Origin: Puccinellia tenuiflora
Taxonomy: Eukaryota > Streptophyta > Magnoliopsida > Poales > Poaceae
Assembly (NCBI GenBank): GCA_012064385.1
Contig: QRDG01000961.1
Location: 186,001-250,000, forward strand
Direction of reading: 5' to 3'
DNA length: 64,000 nucleotides
The notes beneath the pieces were generated by a model. That model was not told the DNA's origin. It worked only from the letters and a program-made list of their open reading frames with translations, and did no database searches. The position numbers and the translations under genes are program-made. Positions 12,186-23,704 of the stretch are shown here, piece by piece. Position 1 is the stretch's first letter; every line of letters starts with the position of its first letter.

Positions 12186-12353
12186 GCTAGTAGCTTTGAG
12201 CTTGATGATTGCTGGTTCGCGACAGGCTCACTGGGCACATCAATTCCTCACGACGCATCTTGTTCATGTATGATGTATGCTACTGTATTAGTCTATTACT
12301 ACACAAATGCAAATAGAGGAAAACAATTTTACTTTTTCTTAGGAAAAAAGAAA

Positions 12354-13878
12354 GAGTTAATGACATTGGTGGTCATTGAACTTGTCGCACATGTGCACAT
12401 AAGTCACACAACTTGTAAAACGAAAAAACCGATCACTCAACTCACGAACCCGGTGCACCCGAGGTCACTTTCTGGTCTAGACCACGCAAAACCGGTTGAC
12501 CGTATTTGACCATATTTCTGGCAAGGCGGACCCACTGACGATCTGCTCCTCCGCGCCTTGTCCACGCCGTTTCGCCCCGGTCACCGGCCATGCCTCACCG
12601 CGATCCCCGCCCCGTCACCGCGCTGGCCGGCCGCACTTGCTCTCCGCGCCTTGCCCGCCGCGCACACCTGCTGGCTGGCGCGCCTGCTCGGCCGCCCCCC
12701 GCGCCGGTGGCCTCGCGTGCTTGCGTCGCCACTGTGTACGCCTGCTGGCCGGCCGCGCCTGCTCGGCCGCCCCCCGCGCCGGTGGCCTCGCGTGCTCGCG
12801 TCGCCGCCGCGCCCCTGCCTGCTGCCCTGATGGTCGCCGCCTCGGCCTCGCCCTTGCTCGCGTCCCACGCACGCACGCACCACACTGCACCGAGCCGAGC
12901 CGCACAGGCCGCCACGTCGGTCCAGCAGCCAGCCACCAATCTGTCTTGATCTGTTGCTAGCAGGGCACACAAGCCAGCAGGAGCAGGTACGCATGCACCA
13001 CCCGCGCACATGCATTGCTAGCTAAGCAAGTAAGCACGCTTCGGAGAGGAGAGGATTTTTTTTCAGCAGTCCGCGTGGGTGCTGTTTCGGTGCTCGTCGA
13101 GGCGTGGCGCACTCGGCCCGCGCGAGCCCTTACGGCGGCCGCCAACATCCCCTGCGGCAGAGAAGTGGCTGGGTACCAAACGACTGCCAACGCTGGTGGT
13201 CAAGCTCCGGGTTTTTTTACCGGAGGCGCAGGAAGAATCCGCGTGTCCGCTCACGCCACCATGTCGCCATGGCGTTCCTCTGGATCTCGTCCTCCGAGGC
13301 GGCGTTGAGCGCGACCAAGTGCGGTCAGCAGTGCGGGAACGAGGCTAGGCGGCGGCGACGCAAGCAAGCGAGGCCATCGGCGCGGCGGCGGCCGAGCAGC
13401 CGTGGCCGGGCAGCAGGCGTGCGGGGTGGGCGAGGCACGGAGGCCGAGCAGCCGCGGCCGGCCAGCAGGCGTGCGGGGCGGGCGAGGCGCGGCGGCCGAG
13501 CAGCCGCGGCCGGCCAGCAGGCGTGCGGGGCGACAAGCGCGGCCGGCCAGCGCGGTGACTTGGCACAGGGAGAAGGCGCGCGGTCTGGAGTAGGCGTGGG
13601 GCCGGGCGTAGGGAGAAGGCGCGCGGCGTGGCCGGCGGCAACGCGGGGACAGGCGCAGGCGCATGGCATGGTCAATGCCAGCAGAAAAATAGGCGTCTGT
13701 CAGTGGGTCCACCTTGTCAGGACAAATACGATCAACCGGTTTTTTCGTGGTTCAGACCGGAAAGTGACCGCGGATGCACTAAATTGGCGAGTTGAGTGAC
13801 CGGTTTTTCCGTTTTGCAAGTTAGGTGAATTATGTGCATATGCGCGACAAGTTCAGTGACCACCGATACTATTAACTC
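12354..13878. mobile_element. Non-autonomous Mutator-like foldback element
   Basis: Terminal inverted repeats of about 190 bp (12354-12545 and 13690-13878), beginning GAGTTAAT and ending ATTAACTC, match at roughly 80% by eye. The 10-bp direct repeat AAAAAAGAAA flanks both ends (12344-12353 and 13879-13888), fitting the 8-11 bp target duplication of Mutator-like elements. Inside, GC-rich tandem units (12600-12830) recur inverted at 13340-13560, so the arms extend far beyond the terminal repeats. No transposase is seen. ORFs inside are by-products of GC-rich repeats. Confidence 0.82.
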
Positions 13879-13937
13879 AAAAAAGAAATGGCGAACGACC
13901 GTACCAGCTTAGGAACAGAGCGCGATAGGGGGCATCC

Positions 13938-14384
13938 ATGGAGCTTACTCCCCTTCAGGTGCTCCCCGTGATACCATTAAAATAAACAAATTTAAATGTT
14001 TCAAACATTCTATAAAAAGTGAATATTTATAAGATATGTGTCTACTTTCAGCTCCAAATTCGAAAAAAGCGCGGAGATTTGGGACACGATGTTTTGGCTC
14101 ACAGGTGCAGATAAACCCGTTGTGTAAAATGCATTTTTAATGCATTTCAAAATGTTAAAAAATTTCAAACAAAAATTATGGGTGTTCATATGATAAATGT
14201 CTGTCCGTGTAAAAAATATCTTTTTTTGTTTCTCAATGCTTCTTTTGATTTTGGACCTGAATTTTTTTGGGATTGTAGGCACATAACTTGTGAACATTCA
14301 CACTTTTCCGTATTTTTTTTAAAATGTTAAAATTATTTATTTCAATGGTAGCACCGGGAGCATCTAAAGGGGTGGTAGCACTAG
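13938..14384. mobile_element. MITE-like element with imperfect ~45-bp inverted ends
   Basis: The left end (CTCCCCTTCAGGTGCTCCCC, then CCATTAAAATAAA) is matched in inverted orientation by the right end (TTATTTCAATGGTAGCACC, then GGGAGCATCTAAAGGGG). The interior is AT-rich without coding potential. I could not define a target duplication, so the superfamily is uncertain. Confidence 0.5.
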
Positions 14385-15384
14385 ATTCCCTCATGCACTA
14401 ACAATATAAAAAATGGTAGATAATCAAGATTCTTATTTCCAAATCAAAACTTTTAAATCATTCTTTTCAAATCAAAGCTTTTGACATTTTAATCTCGGTT
14501 TTTTATCGACGAGTTCTTCAAAACTAGACTCAATGTTGATATATCAAAGCTTCTAACATCTTTACTCTCGGGTTTTTATCGATGATAAATATTTTCATTT
14601 GAATAAAAAACAACAGCACAAGACTCTTCTGTCCGTGCACTAGGGTTTCAGGTTTTTTTTTTCCGTCCCTACTGCCGCATTATCAATTGTAGGGTAAGTT
14701 TAAAATAGTAGGTACAACGGTGATTTCTAGTAGTGTTGATACTAAAAATAGCACGTGGTAACTTGTAGGTTTTGGTCAAGGCGCTGAAGTCTAACACCCA
14801 CGAGCAAATTGGAGTTCTACTGCGTGGAATAAGGACCACCTGCATTGTCTCCTTTGATTTTTTTTTTTGAATTCCTGTCCATGTAACTACAGCAAATTAG
14901 CGCACTATCTTGCTCAATTCAGTTATCGAGTTGAGTCACAATGTAATGGTTGGGCTGATGTTATCCTCTCCTTTGTATCTTAATTCTTAACTTGTTGCGA
15001 GTGATTTAATTTTTTTTAGGTTGCTCACCACATTTGCGAGTGATTTAGCTGAGCACTCTGGTTGACATATTCCCATTTTTTCCGTAAAAAAATTACCAAT
15101 TGTTTTTTTGTTACAAATAGCAGTTTGCATGTTCCTGCCCTTGTAACGAAAGAGTCCAAAAATAAGTTTGTAGAACTATAGCGACAAAGGATCTAGTTTT
15201 GAAACCCTCATTGATACGAAGCCAATTGTGAAAGCATATAGAAAAAAGTTTTGAGAAAGGTAATGATAAATGATCTCGTTGTGAAGCTCCCATCGATACA
15301 AAGCCAGTAATTAAAACATGTTGTGAATCGAGCTCACAAGTTAAGGCGTGTAACCTTGTTTATCACCGAAGTTAGCTTTTAATA
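14385..15384. other. AT-rich intergenic stretch, no gene seen
   Basis: No supported gene. A diverged direct repeat of about 75 bp is visible around 15187-15225 and 15270-15305 (GATCTAGTTTTGAAACCCTC versus GATCTCGTTGTGAAGCTCCC). The unit may belong to an old transposon edge. Confidence 0.4.
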
Positions 15385-15387
15385 CAC

Positions 15388-16398
15388 TTGGACGTAGAAA
15401 AGATAGTGCGAGTTTGTGACGGGTGTCAAAGGTACGCAAGGCAAGACCACGTGCCAGCTCAAGAGCTCAGAACTATCCCTATCACTTGGCCGTTTGCAGT
15501 TTGGGGGCTTGACATGGTTGGTCCTTTCTCAAAATCGCCTTGTCAGAAGACCCATCTGCTAGTAGCAGTTGACAAGTTCACCAAATGGGTGGAAGTCGAA
15601 CCCGTCAGCAGAGTCGACGGTGCGTCAGCAGTGAGATTCTTCAAGAAAATAGCAACACGCTTTGGATACCCTCACATCATCATTACAGACAATGGTACCA
15701 ACTTATCAGTTGGAGAGATGGCCAAGTTCTGCGGTGAGAACAACATCAGACTCGACCTAGCCTCAGTGGCACACCCACAGTCCAATGGACAGGCAGAGAG
15801 GGCAAATCAGGAGTTGCTGAAGGGAATTAAGCCTCGGCTCCGAGTCCCCTTGCTAAGAGCCGCCGGGTGTTGGGTTGAGGAGCTGCCAGCAGTACTTTGG
15901 AGTATCAGAACGACTCCTAACAGATCCACTAGCTTCACACCTTTCTTCATGGTGTATGGAGCAGAAGCCGTCCTACCAAGCGACTTGTTGCATGACTCGC
16001 CACGAGTCGCCAATTACGTCGAGACAGAAAATGAAATCGCTCGTCAGGACTCGGTGGACGCACTCGAGGAAGCAAGGGAGTTAGCCCTTGAGAGATCAGC
16101 AGTTTATCAGCAAGACTTGCGGCGATATCACGCACGCAGAATCAAGACTCGGACTTTTCAGGAAGGCGACTTAGTGCTTCGCCTTGTCCAGAATAGGGAA
16201 TGGATGCACAAGTTATCTCCACCATGGGAAGGACCGTTCGTTATAAGCAAGAACTTGCACAACGGATCGTACTATCTAATGGATGTGCGAGAGCCGGCAA
16301 GTGAAAGTAAAGGAGCTGACACAGCTCATACACTAGATCCTTATGCAGAGGCAAAGAGGCCTTGGAACATAGCTCAATTGCGTCCTTATTATACTTAA
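15388..16398 (+). CDS. Gypsy (Tat lineage) integrase, N-terminally truncated
   Basis: An open frame of about 336 codons without a clear ATG. It begins in the second half of the zinc finger (VCDGCQRYARQ supplies CxxC). The catalytic triad is visible as D in GLDMVGPF, D in ITDNGTNL and E in NGQAERANQE. The C-terminal part (FQEGDLVLRLV, then LSPPWEGPFVISK, ending IAQLRPYYT) is the usual Tat/Athila integrase tail, with no chromodomain. The frame is uninterrupted to its stop. Function is lost because the upstream pol domains are missing. Confidence 0.88.
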   Translation: MDVEKIVRVCDGCQRYARQDHVPAQELRTIPITWPFAVWGLDMVGPFSKSPCQKTHLLVAVDKFTKWVEVEPVSRVDGASAVRFFKKIATRFGYPHIIITDNGTNLSVGEMAKFCGENNIRLDLASVAHPQSNGQAERANQELLKGIKPRLRVPLLRAAGCWVEELPAVLWSIRTTPNRSTSFTPFFMVYGAEAVLPSDLLHDSPRVANYVETENEIARQDSVDALEEARELALERSAVYQQDLRRYHARRIKTRTFQEGDLVLRLVQNREWMHKLSPPWEGPFVISKNLHNGSYYLMDVREPASESKGADTAHTLDPYAEAKRPWNIAQLRPYYT

Positions 16399-17001
16399 GT
16401 TGTAATAATTTTATGAGTTGAAAGGCAAAGAGCCCAGTGAGCCATGCCTAGATGTAATCAAATTGTTATGATCAAATAAAATAAAGCCGGCTTTTGTGAA
16501 CACGAGTCCTTTAGTCGAAACGCCCAGTGAGTGCGCTTTGTTCTTTAACTTTGATCATCAGGTTCTTGGGGGCTTGCTTTTCAGTGAAAAAAGTTAAGCT
16601 TAGACTCTTGAACCCGGCACAGTAGCCGAACTTTCCCTAATTTTCTCGCTGGTAAATTAGATGCATCCTGCACAATATGACTAATCTACAGGCATGATTC
16701 GTCTCCGGCTCTTATGAATCCTAAAGGACATGAGGTGTTAGGAGCTTGTCAGCACAAGCTGTAAGAGGAGTCATGCAGGGCCTACTTATTCATCAGTGGA
16801 TAATTAGATGGGTTATAAGAACCACAGAATGACTTGCGCAGAGGGTACATATCAATATCATAGTTTAATAAGCAAGTCATCGTAAGCCGATTGGCACAAT
16901 TTCAGAACAAATAGTTCAAAAAAAAAACCCCAACAAGGTTTAAACACCAGTAGTGCATCATTACAAAGTTTAAATACTAATAGCACAGTATTACATAGTG
17001 C

Positions 17002-20000
17002 TCAAAAATCATTCAGGGGATGGTCTTCAAGAGGAGTCGACTTCTCAGCTGGAATCGGGGAGTCCTTCTTTGCAGGAGACTTGTCTTTTGATTGAACAGC
17101 AGAAGTAGGAGCCGGCTTCAAAGGAGGCTTGGTGGCGACTCTCTTCGTTTGAAAGCCAGTACCTTTGGGACTCTTCATATGCTTAGCCAGTTCTGCTTGT
17201 TTCTGGGCGTCTCCAGAGATAGCTCTCGAAGGAGTGGGCGCAGCAGGAGTCTTCGATGTAGGCTCAGCACCAGGAACAGGAGCCGCTGGCGATGAGGAAC
17301 TCGGCCCGGTAGAAGAGGATGGGACACCAGCTGGGTCCTGTGATGGGCGGCCAAAGTTTATGATCGCAGGAGTTTCTGGAGCAACTCTTTTGTTCTCCAA
17401 ATCATAGTGATGAACCCATACCTCAGGGTCCATCTTATTGGCAATCTCACAAGCATATGGCCGCACCAACTTCTCCTCAGCCTTGAAGTAGTCTTGAGTG
17501 AAGGGTTTGCCATCCTCATGTTGCTCTGGCTTCCCCATTATAAGCATTGCTGGCTCCAAGACAGTGGGGTAATAGCTATGGGCTAAGGCCAAGATCCTGA
17601 TGGAGGCTCTCCTCAAGGAAGACTGTTTCCACAGCCGCATATAACCTGGTGCCCTAGACAACTCGTCCACCAGACGTTCAGGCTCTTTGGGACACTTGCC
17701 CTTAGGGTTCAAATATTTCACCACTGCACGGGCTCCCTCTTGCAGCCCATGACAGTGGTCAAGCATCTCAGATAATTGCTTGCTAGTGGGCAGTTTGAGC
17801 TTTGGGGAGTCAGCCCCTACAGAAAGAAAATCAGTGATTGTCAGTACAAAAGCAATTCAGAAAGGTGCAAAAAAGCAAGCAAGCAAAAGTTTCAAGCTTA
17901 CCAAATATGTGTTGGCACATGGCCCCAATGCCCTTGCGGCAGGTGTCGAAAACAGCTTTTAGATCGTTATGTGCCTTTTGGGCAACCCTTTTAGCCTCAG
18001 CAGATTCTTTTTTAACTTGCTCCAGTTGAGCAGACAAAGCCTTCAGATCTTTCTCAAGCTGAAGGGAGTGTTCTTTTTCAGCTATAGCATACCTGGCACT
18101 AGCAGCTGCCTGGTCCTCAAGCTACTTCATATCTCTCTTCATCTTGGAGATAACGCACTGCAATCACAAGTCAACTTTTTACAAGTCAGGATTTACAAGT
18201 CAGTTTCACAAGTCAAGCAGAGAACTCATGAGCTCCAAGTCGTCACAAGTTAACAACTTGGCGCTTGGGGGCTACTCAGGAGTCAATTTTTCCTGACAGC
18301 TAGCAGGCATGGGTCCTAATCGACAAGTCATCAGCTCCAAGTCGTCACAAGTTAACAACTTGGCACTTGGGGGCTGCTCGCAGAACAGAAATTTTTCTTC
18401 AAGTTAAGTATCAATAAATTACATATATTTGTAGCTCCAAGTCGTCGCAGGCTGACAACTCGGCGCTTGGGGGCTACTCGTGGAAAAGTTTTTTGGTCTA
18501 AGGACCCGACAGACAGCAAATCAGCAGCCCCGAGTCCTAGTAGAGCTAAGGACTCAGTGCTTGGGGGCTACAGTGTGCAAATTTTCCTACAAAGTAGTTG
18601 AGTTCAATTTCAAAGCAAAGCACCTATCCTAGTCACAAGTCACCACAGACAGGTGCTTGGGGGCTACTGGGATAGGATGATGCTAGAAAAGCACAAAGAG
18701 TAGAAGTCAAAAAACTTACATTGTGAATCATGTGAAGAGATCTAAGAGCCGCTTGCTCATCATCCTTCAGCCTCGCAGATTGATCGTTCAAGTCGACTGC
18801 TTCAGCATAGGCTTCAGAAAATGACATGTTATCAGCCACCCGAAGTCGGCTGTAGTCAGTAGATGACTTGGACTTGATGTTTGGAGAAGTTGCAGGAGTC
18901 GGCTTCATAGGAGCCGGATGAGTTTGAGGCGCAGTATCAGGAGTCTCAGTCCCAGAAGAGGGCTGGACAATCTGTGGAGTCGCCGCCCGGGTCCTTGAAG
19001 GAGACTCGGGAATGGTGGGAGCTGTGGTTGCACCAGCAGATGCAGCAGTGGAGGGACCTGTCCTCGTGCTTGTTGTTTGAGAAGTCGAGGGAGGTACAGG
19101 TCCACGACCAGATGTAACGTCAGCCATGCCTGGGAGCTTGGTTACCTTGGCACAAGGCCGAGCTCTGAAATATGCAAAGACAGAAATCAGCAATAAATCT
19201 AGTGAAAAGGAAAAAGGCAGAAGTCATTTGAATGCGATTACAGTAGACAGAGGAGTCTTACCCAACATTAGTCTCCAGGTCCAGGGAGGCCTGAGAGTCT
19301 GAGGAAGGCATTGACATCCCGGAGTGGTAGGAGTCGTCCTTGTGGGGAGGAGAAGTCGACTTCCGCTGATGCGAGACAGGCAGAGGCTCAGGAGCATATG
19401 CAGGCCCATCGGAGCGCAGTTTCCTCTTCCTGGCGGCGATAACACTCTGCATGTGTTCTTCAGGCTTAGCAGGTGAGCGAGTGGACCCAAGGACTCGTGA
19501 AAGTGGTACCTTGGGAATAGCCTCTCGAGATCCATTGTTGTTAGAGGTTGGGGAAGAAGAAGAGTGACTCTTGGCTGAGTACTCTTCAGATAATGATGGT
19601 TGAGCAGCAGCAGAAGTGGTGTCAGTTTGTTTAGTGACGGGAGCCTCCGGAGAGGACTCGTCATTGTCAGTATCCTCCACAATGGGAGCCTCTTGAGAGG
19701 ACTCCTCTTCAATAACATTTTAGGTTGGAGCCTCTGGCGAGGACTCCTCATCAGCAGCATCATCTTCAGCGGGAGCCTCCTGGAGGACTCCTCATCATCG
19801 TTATCAGTATTTTCTGCCACAGCAGTTTGATCTGTGGCAGGAGTCTCCTCTTCAGCCTCAGCTTCGGCCTCAGTTTTACTCTCAGTGCTAGCGCCAGAGG
19901 CCGGCTTCCAGAAGGAGTCGGTGAGCTGCAACAGAGTCAAAGAAAATGAGTTAGTAAGCGATACAAGTAAGATCAAGTTAGAAGTGAGGTAAAGTTCAAG

Positions 20001-20984
20001 GCTTACGTCCGGAGCTGGGTTGGTAGAGCAGAAGGGCTGCAGCCCAAAATGTGCCTGGTCCTTCACCGGCTTCCCAGTCAGCTTTTTGATAAGCCGACCA
20101 AGTTCGGGTCCATCAGACAGTTGCTCCGTCACCCGGAGGTCATCGCCAGCGCAGCGAGTGTATGAGCAGATAAGCCGAGTCCTAGGACTCAGGGGCTGAA
20201 TTCTCCAAGTGGTCAAACAGCGGACTAGATCCATATTTTCTAGATTGTGGGATAAGAGGGCCCGAATCCGAGTGATCAGGGACTCGACTCTTGGCCGGGA
20301 GGCCTCTGAGCATCTAGCTTTCATTAGCGGAGTCGCCTGGAGGCGGTCCTCAGAGAATAGAGGGAGTTTTGGTTCACCTGCAGGGGAGGTATCCTTGCAG
20401 TAGAAGAAGGTTTTTTGCCAATCCTTGATGCGGTTGGGAAAGACTGGTTTTGGAAAGACAGAGTGGAGGCGCCGTTGGAGAGCGACGGCGCCGCATTGGA
20501 GGAGAGGGCCCCCGGAAGTTTCGGGCTGGGGGTTGCAATAGAAAAGTTCAAGCCAGAGGTTGAGATCGGGCTTGATTTGGAGGTAATCCTCACACAAAGT
20601 TACGAAATTGGATAGAGTGAGAATAGAATTCGGAGCCAAGTCATGAATCCGTAGCTCGTAAAGCTCAAGAAGTTGGCGGAAGAAGAGATTACCGGGGGGA
20701 GAAAACCCGCGGAACAGATGCTCCGTGAAAACCACTACCTCGCCCTTAGCAGGAGCGGGCACGACTTCATCCCCTGGAGCTCGAGCTTGTGCGTTGGAAT
20801 GAGGCCTGTAAGCCGATGCGTCTTCAATTGCTCCGCCGTAACCGTGGATCCACCCCAATCGGCGGAAATCAATCGCCTCGATGAGGATTTTGCGGCGGGT
20901 GGCGGCCGCGACGGCAATGTCCACCGTCCTGCTCGACGAGGAAGCCTTGGCCTTGGGTGCGGTCTTTGCGCGCTTGGGTGCCAT
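17002..20984 (-). pseudogene. Antisense ORF of Tat-type element (gypsy-type transposon domain), five exons, broken
   Basis: Exons 20984-20007, 19925-19262, 19164-18720, 18157-17902 and 17816-17002 are bounded by good GT/AG sites. Exon 1 begins MAPKRAKTAPKAK and contains GYGGAIEDASAYRPHS, VVVFTEHLFRGFSPPGNLFF and LYELRIHDLAPNSILTLSNF, the pattern of plant proteins annotated as putative gypsy-type transposon domain. Exon 2 has acidic ESSPEAP repeats, exon 4 a coiled-coil-like stretch, and exon 5 a Pro/Ser/Ala tail. Lesions: a one-base frameshift near 19790, a TAA near 19726, and an in-frame TAG near 18124. It lies antisense to pol inside the retroelement. The role of these ORFs is unknown; it is not a host gene. 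Confidence 0.75.
18231..18670 (+). repeat. Five ~100-bp repeats each ending in a polypurine-like CTTGGGGGCTAC
   Basis: Units at about 18231-18281, 18332-18380, 18433-18480, 18530-18571 and 18633-18667 share GCTCCAAGTCGTCACAAG (diverged in the last two) and end TTGGGGGCT(A/G)C. The same GGGGGCTAC precedes the 3' LTR at 21527-21536. They lie in the intron between exons 3 and 4 of the antisense ORF. Confidence 0.8.
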
Positions 20985-21536
20985 GGTGAGTGGGCGGTTG
21001 TGTGCTGAGCGCGGGAAGGGATGAGCGCAAAGAGAAAGGAGAGAATTTGAGATGAAGGGGCAAGTGAGGGTTTCCAGACCTAGCCCTTCGCAATTTATAA
21101 AGAGGTAAAAACCCTAAAGAGTTACAGAGGTGGTCCACAGTAAATTGTGGATAGCGATTCGGTAATAACGATTCGGTGGCTAAAAGGCTAGACAGGAAGT
21201 GATAGCAGAAAAGCTAAAGTCACAGAAGTGGAAGAAGCCGGCTTGTCTCAGAATGGCGAGTCCTGTGACAGTGTGAAGCAAGCTATTCAGTCCTTGTTCA
21301 CAAGAGTCACAACAAACTCGGCCAGCTAGTGCAAAGGCAAGAGTGATGACTTGAACAAGGGATGAGGATGGACTCATTTTATATGTGTATTATGTTTTTA
21401 TGCAGGAATTCATCTTGGAGCTAGCAGCAAGCGACTTTGGAGCCTGTGGCTCAAGTGGAAGGAGTCGACCCAGGAAGTCGAACCAACGAGCTGGAGAAAG
21501 CCGCCAAGCTGCGCCCAAGATAAATTCGGGGGCTAC

Positions 21537-22091
21537 TGATGGGGGATACTTTATAGGTAGGCCCATGGACCCGGAAAGTAGACCCGCCAAGACCAAGAAG
21601 GCCAAAGCCGAGTCACGTATCAAGTCGCATGGGCTGGGCTGGAGACAAGCCGACCAAGGCCCATGATAGAGAAGGGACCCGTCAGGAAGGAGTCCAAGTA
21701 CAACCCGGAGCCCTAACTTGGAAGACCAAGATGTAGAGTAGGACTCCGTGTTCTAGTGTAACTCGGTGTAAGTTGTAAGTCCAGGGACCCGGCCGCCTTT
21801 ATAAGGAGGGCCCTGGACCTTAGATCGATAAGTCTTACAAGCAGAAGAAAAGCCCTAAGAGAGATACCAAGTCGCCGACTCCCCAGAGAGGAGCCGGAAC
21901 CCTGTAATCGATATCAGATCTAGAGCAATAAAGAGAAGCAGGAAGTAGGTCTTTACCTCTAATCAAGAGGGGCCGAACCTGGGTAAATTTGTGTCCCTAG
22001 GCGAGATTAATCTCTCCTACGTACTTCGTGCATCGATGGCCCCCGAACTCACCTTCCTGGAGGAAGGACTTGCCGTGACAACCCCACGACA
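21537..22091 (+). repeat. 3' LTR of the Tat-type element
   Basis: Starts TGATGGGGGATAC directly after the polypurine tract and ends CCCCACGACA. It contains a TATA-like CTTTATAAGGAGG near 21797 and AATAAA near 21926. No partner LTR is in the window, so the exact 3' boundary rests on the TG..CA rule. Confidence 0.75.
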
Positions 22092-23195
22092 ATGAATGTG
22101 TATCTCCTGGTTGCATGTTAGTGCAACACCTATACTTTCATTCTTGTTGAACATTTCTATATCTTCGTGGGACAACACCTCGACAATATCTCCATCTCCC
22201 ATTGACTTTCCTTGATCTTGTGTTTGATTATGTACTGTGAACATTATGTGCCTCTTTCTCCTCTACCATGTCTTGAAGAAAATTTTCTTGTGCATCACTG
22301 GAATTCCTTTCTGAACACAACATGACCAGGACTGATTGACCTATCACAAGTCTTTCTAGAATCTCCATCGTCGCTTTTATGGAATATTCGCTCCGTCCTG
22401 AAATCATGAAATGTTTATTCCACATTTAAGATGATACAATGGCTAAGCAAAAATACGTTAGATAACATCTAATAATGTAAATAATCTGATGTATTGTGTA
22501 TTTTTTAATGTTCCCGCCTTTAGTTTTGCCTCATCACACATTGATGTGTTTACAAAGTGACATGAGCCTAGTTCATTTGGTTAGGAAAATGGACTTACAA
22601 CCCAAATGCTCAGGTTTAAGTCCTTACTGATGCAGACTTGGGTTCTTATTATTTAAAAATCTATCTAGAGGCTTCCCCTACCACATTCCTTTTCTAAAAA
22701 AAATATCGAGAAAATTTCCATCCCAAACTGAAAAAATAACACAAATCTACATGTATGATTTCTCAGGAAAGTCAAACACATATTGTGTTTTTGTTCTACC
22801 TCGACATCATACGTCGTGCTGCATCATTCCTATATATCTCATGTCATTGACTTGTGATAGATTCACAATCATTGCAATCCATTTATATACCACCAGTAAT
22901 CAGAGTATTGCATTTGTTTCTCTCAGACATTTTTGCTCTTCTTATATGGTGTATCGTACATATGCTTATAATCTGCCTCCACTAAACAATATCAAGAATA
23001 TGTTTTAGATTTGGTTAAATGGTATTGATAAAACTGAATCTAGAACTTGAATAGGAGTTCCAGCTTTATGTTGGTCGATTTGGAATTGTTGAAATAATAT
23101 TGCGTTAACAATACGAGTTTTTCACTGTTTATAGGTTATCAACAAGGCTGCCCATTGAAGGGTCGCACATGATTTATTCAACCATGTGGATGGCG
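22092..23195. other. Intergenic with a possible tRNA-derived SINE at 22555-22700
   Basis: No gene recognised. At 22560-22622, TAGTTCATTTGGTTA and GGTTTAAGTCC fit Pol III A-box and B-box consensus about 40 bases apart, as in a tRNA-derived SINE head. No poly(A) tail or target duplication is clear. Confidence 0.35.
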
Positions 23196-23210
23196 ATCCA
23201 CTAATAGATT

Positions 23211-23520
23211 GCGAATGAGCCCGTGGCTCAATGGTTAGTGTTGGCACTTGGCAGTAGCCATCTAACCCACCCAGGTTCGAGTCCCCTTGGGGACGAATTT
23301 GTGGTGTTTCGCATCATCATGCGGAATATTCTTCAGTGGGAGGTGATGTTCCCGTCGACAGTGAGGCATATGTGGTGTTTCGCATCTCAAGACTCGATCC
23401 GCCGGCTCAGTTCATCGGAGGTGCTCATAGGGGTAGCGTGTGCGTGAGTGCGTTCATAGGGGTGAATGTGTGCTCGTGTATGTGAGCGCCTGTGTGTGTT
23501 CTGTGTTTCGTAAAAAAAAA
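23211..23520 (+). mobile_element. tRNA-derived SINE (grass Au-SINE-like) with perfect target duplication
   Basis: The 310-bp body has an A-box (GTGGCTCAATGGTTAG) and a B-box (GGTTCGAGTCC) near its 5' end, then the tail block CATAGGGGTGAATGTGTGC and a terminal T-A(9) run. The perfect 15-bp duplication ATCCACTAATAGATT flanks it (23196-23210 and 23521-23535). The head and the GGGGTGAGTGT-like tail fit the grass Au family. No protein is encoded; mobilisation is by LINE machinery (family knowledge). Confidence 0.93.
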
Positions 23521-23704
23521 ATCCACTAATAGATTTTATAATGCATATATGTTGCATGCTACATCTATTTAGATGGTTGATCTTGTATCTACACTTTCTC
23601 CAACGTCTAATATTTTGGATGATGAACTATTCAATAAAGATGACTGTGTGCATCAGGCATCAGCTGATGCAGAGGACATGATATACGGAGTACCTTTTAA
23701 ATAA

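Larger units (their letters stand above)
15388..22091 (+). mobile_element. 5'-truncated Tat-type Gypsy retrotransposon with antisense ORF and 3' LTR
   Basis: The element starts abruptly inside the integrase zinc finger, continues through integrase to 16398, then a long non-pol region with a spliced antisense ORF (20984-17002). It ends in a polypurine tract (ATTCGGGGGCTAC) and an LTR at 21537-22091. Integrase without chromodomain plus an extra ORF between pol and the 3' LTR is typical of the Tat lineage (Grande, RIRE2 and relatives). The 5' LTR, gag, protease and RT are absent from the window, so this is a truncated relic. Confidence 0.85.

Noticed and set aside
13300..13345. Short CGQQCGNE string resembling the tubulin N-terminal GGQCGNQ
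   Set aside because: Too short, wrong context, and no other tubulin blocks follow.
12496..13799. Alanine/arginine-rich ORFs of 100-230 codons on both strands
   Set aside because: Produced by GC-rich inverted tandem repeats of the Mutator-like element; no family resemblance.
20007..20984. Host gene for the MAPKRAKTAPKAK protein
   Set aside because: It lies between the integrase and 3' LTR of one Gypsy element and has the known transposon-ORF layout with nonsense lesions.
23211..23300. Functional tRNA gene
   Set aside because: A- and B-boxes are present but there is no cloverleaf acceptor pairing; the poly(A) end and 15-bp duplication show a SINE.
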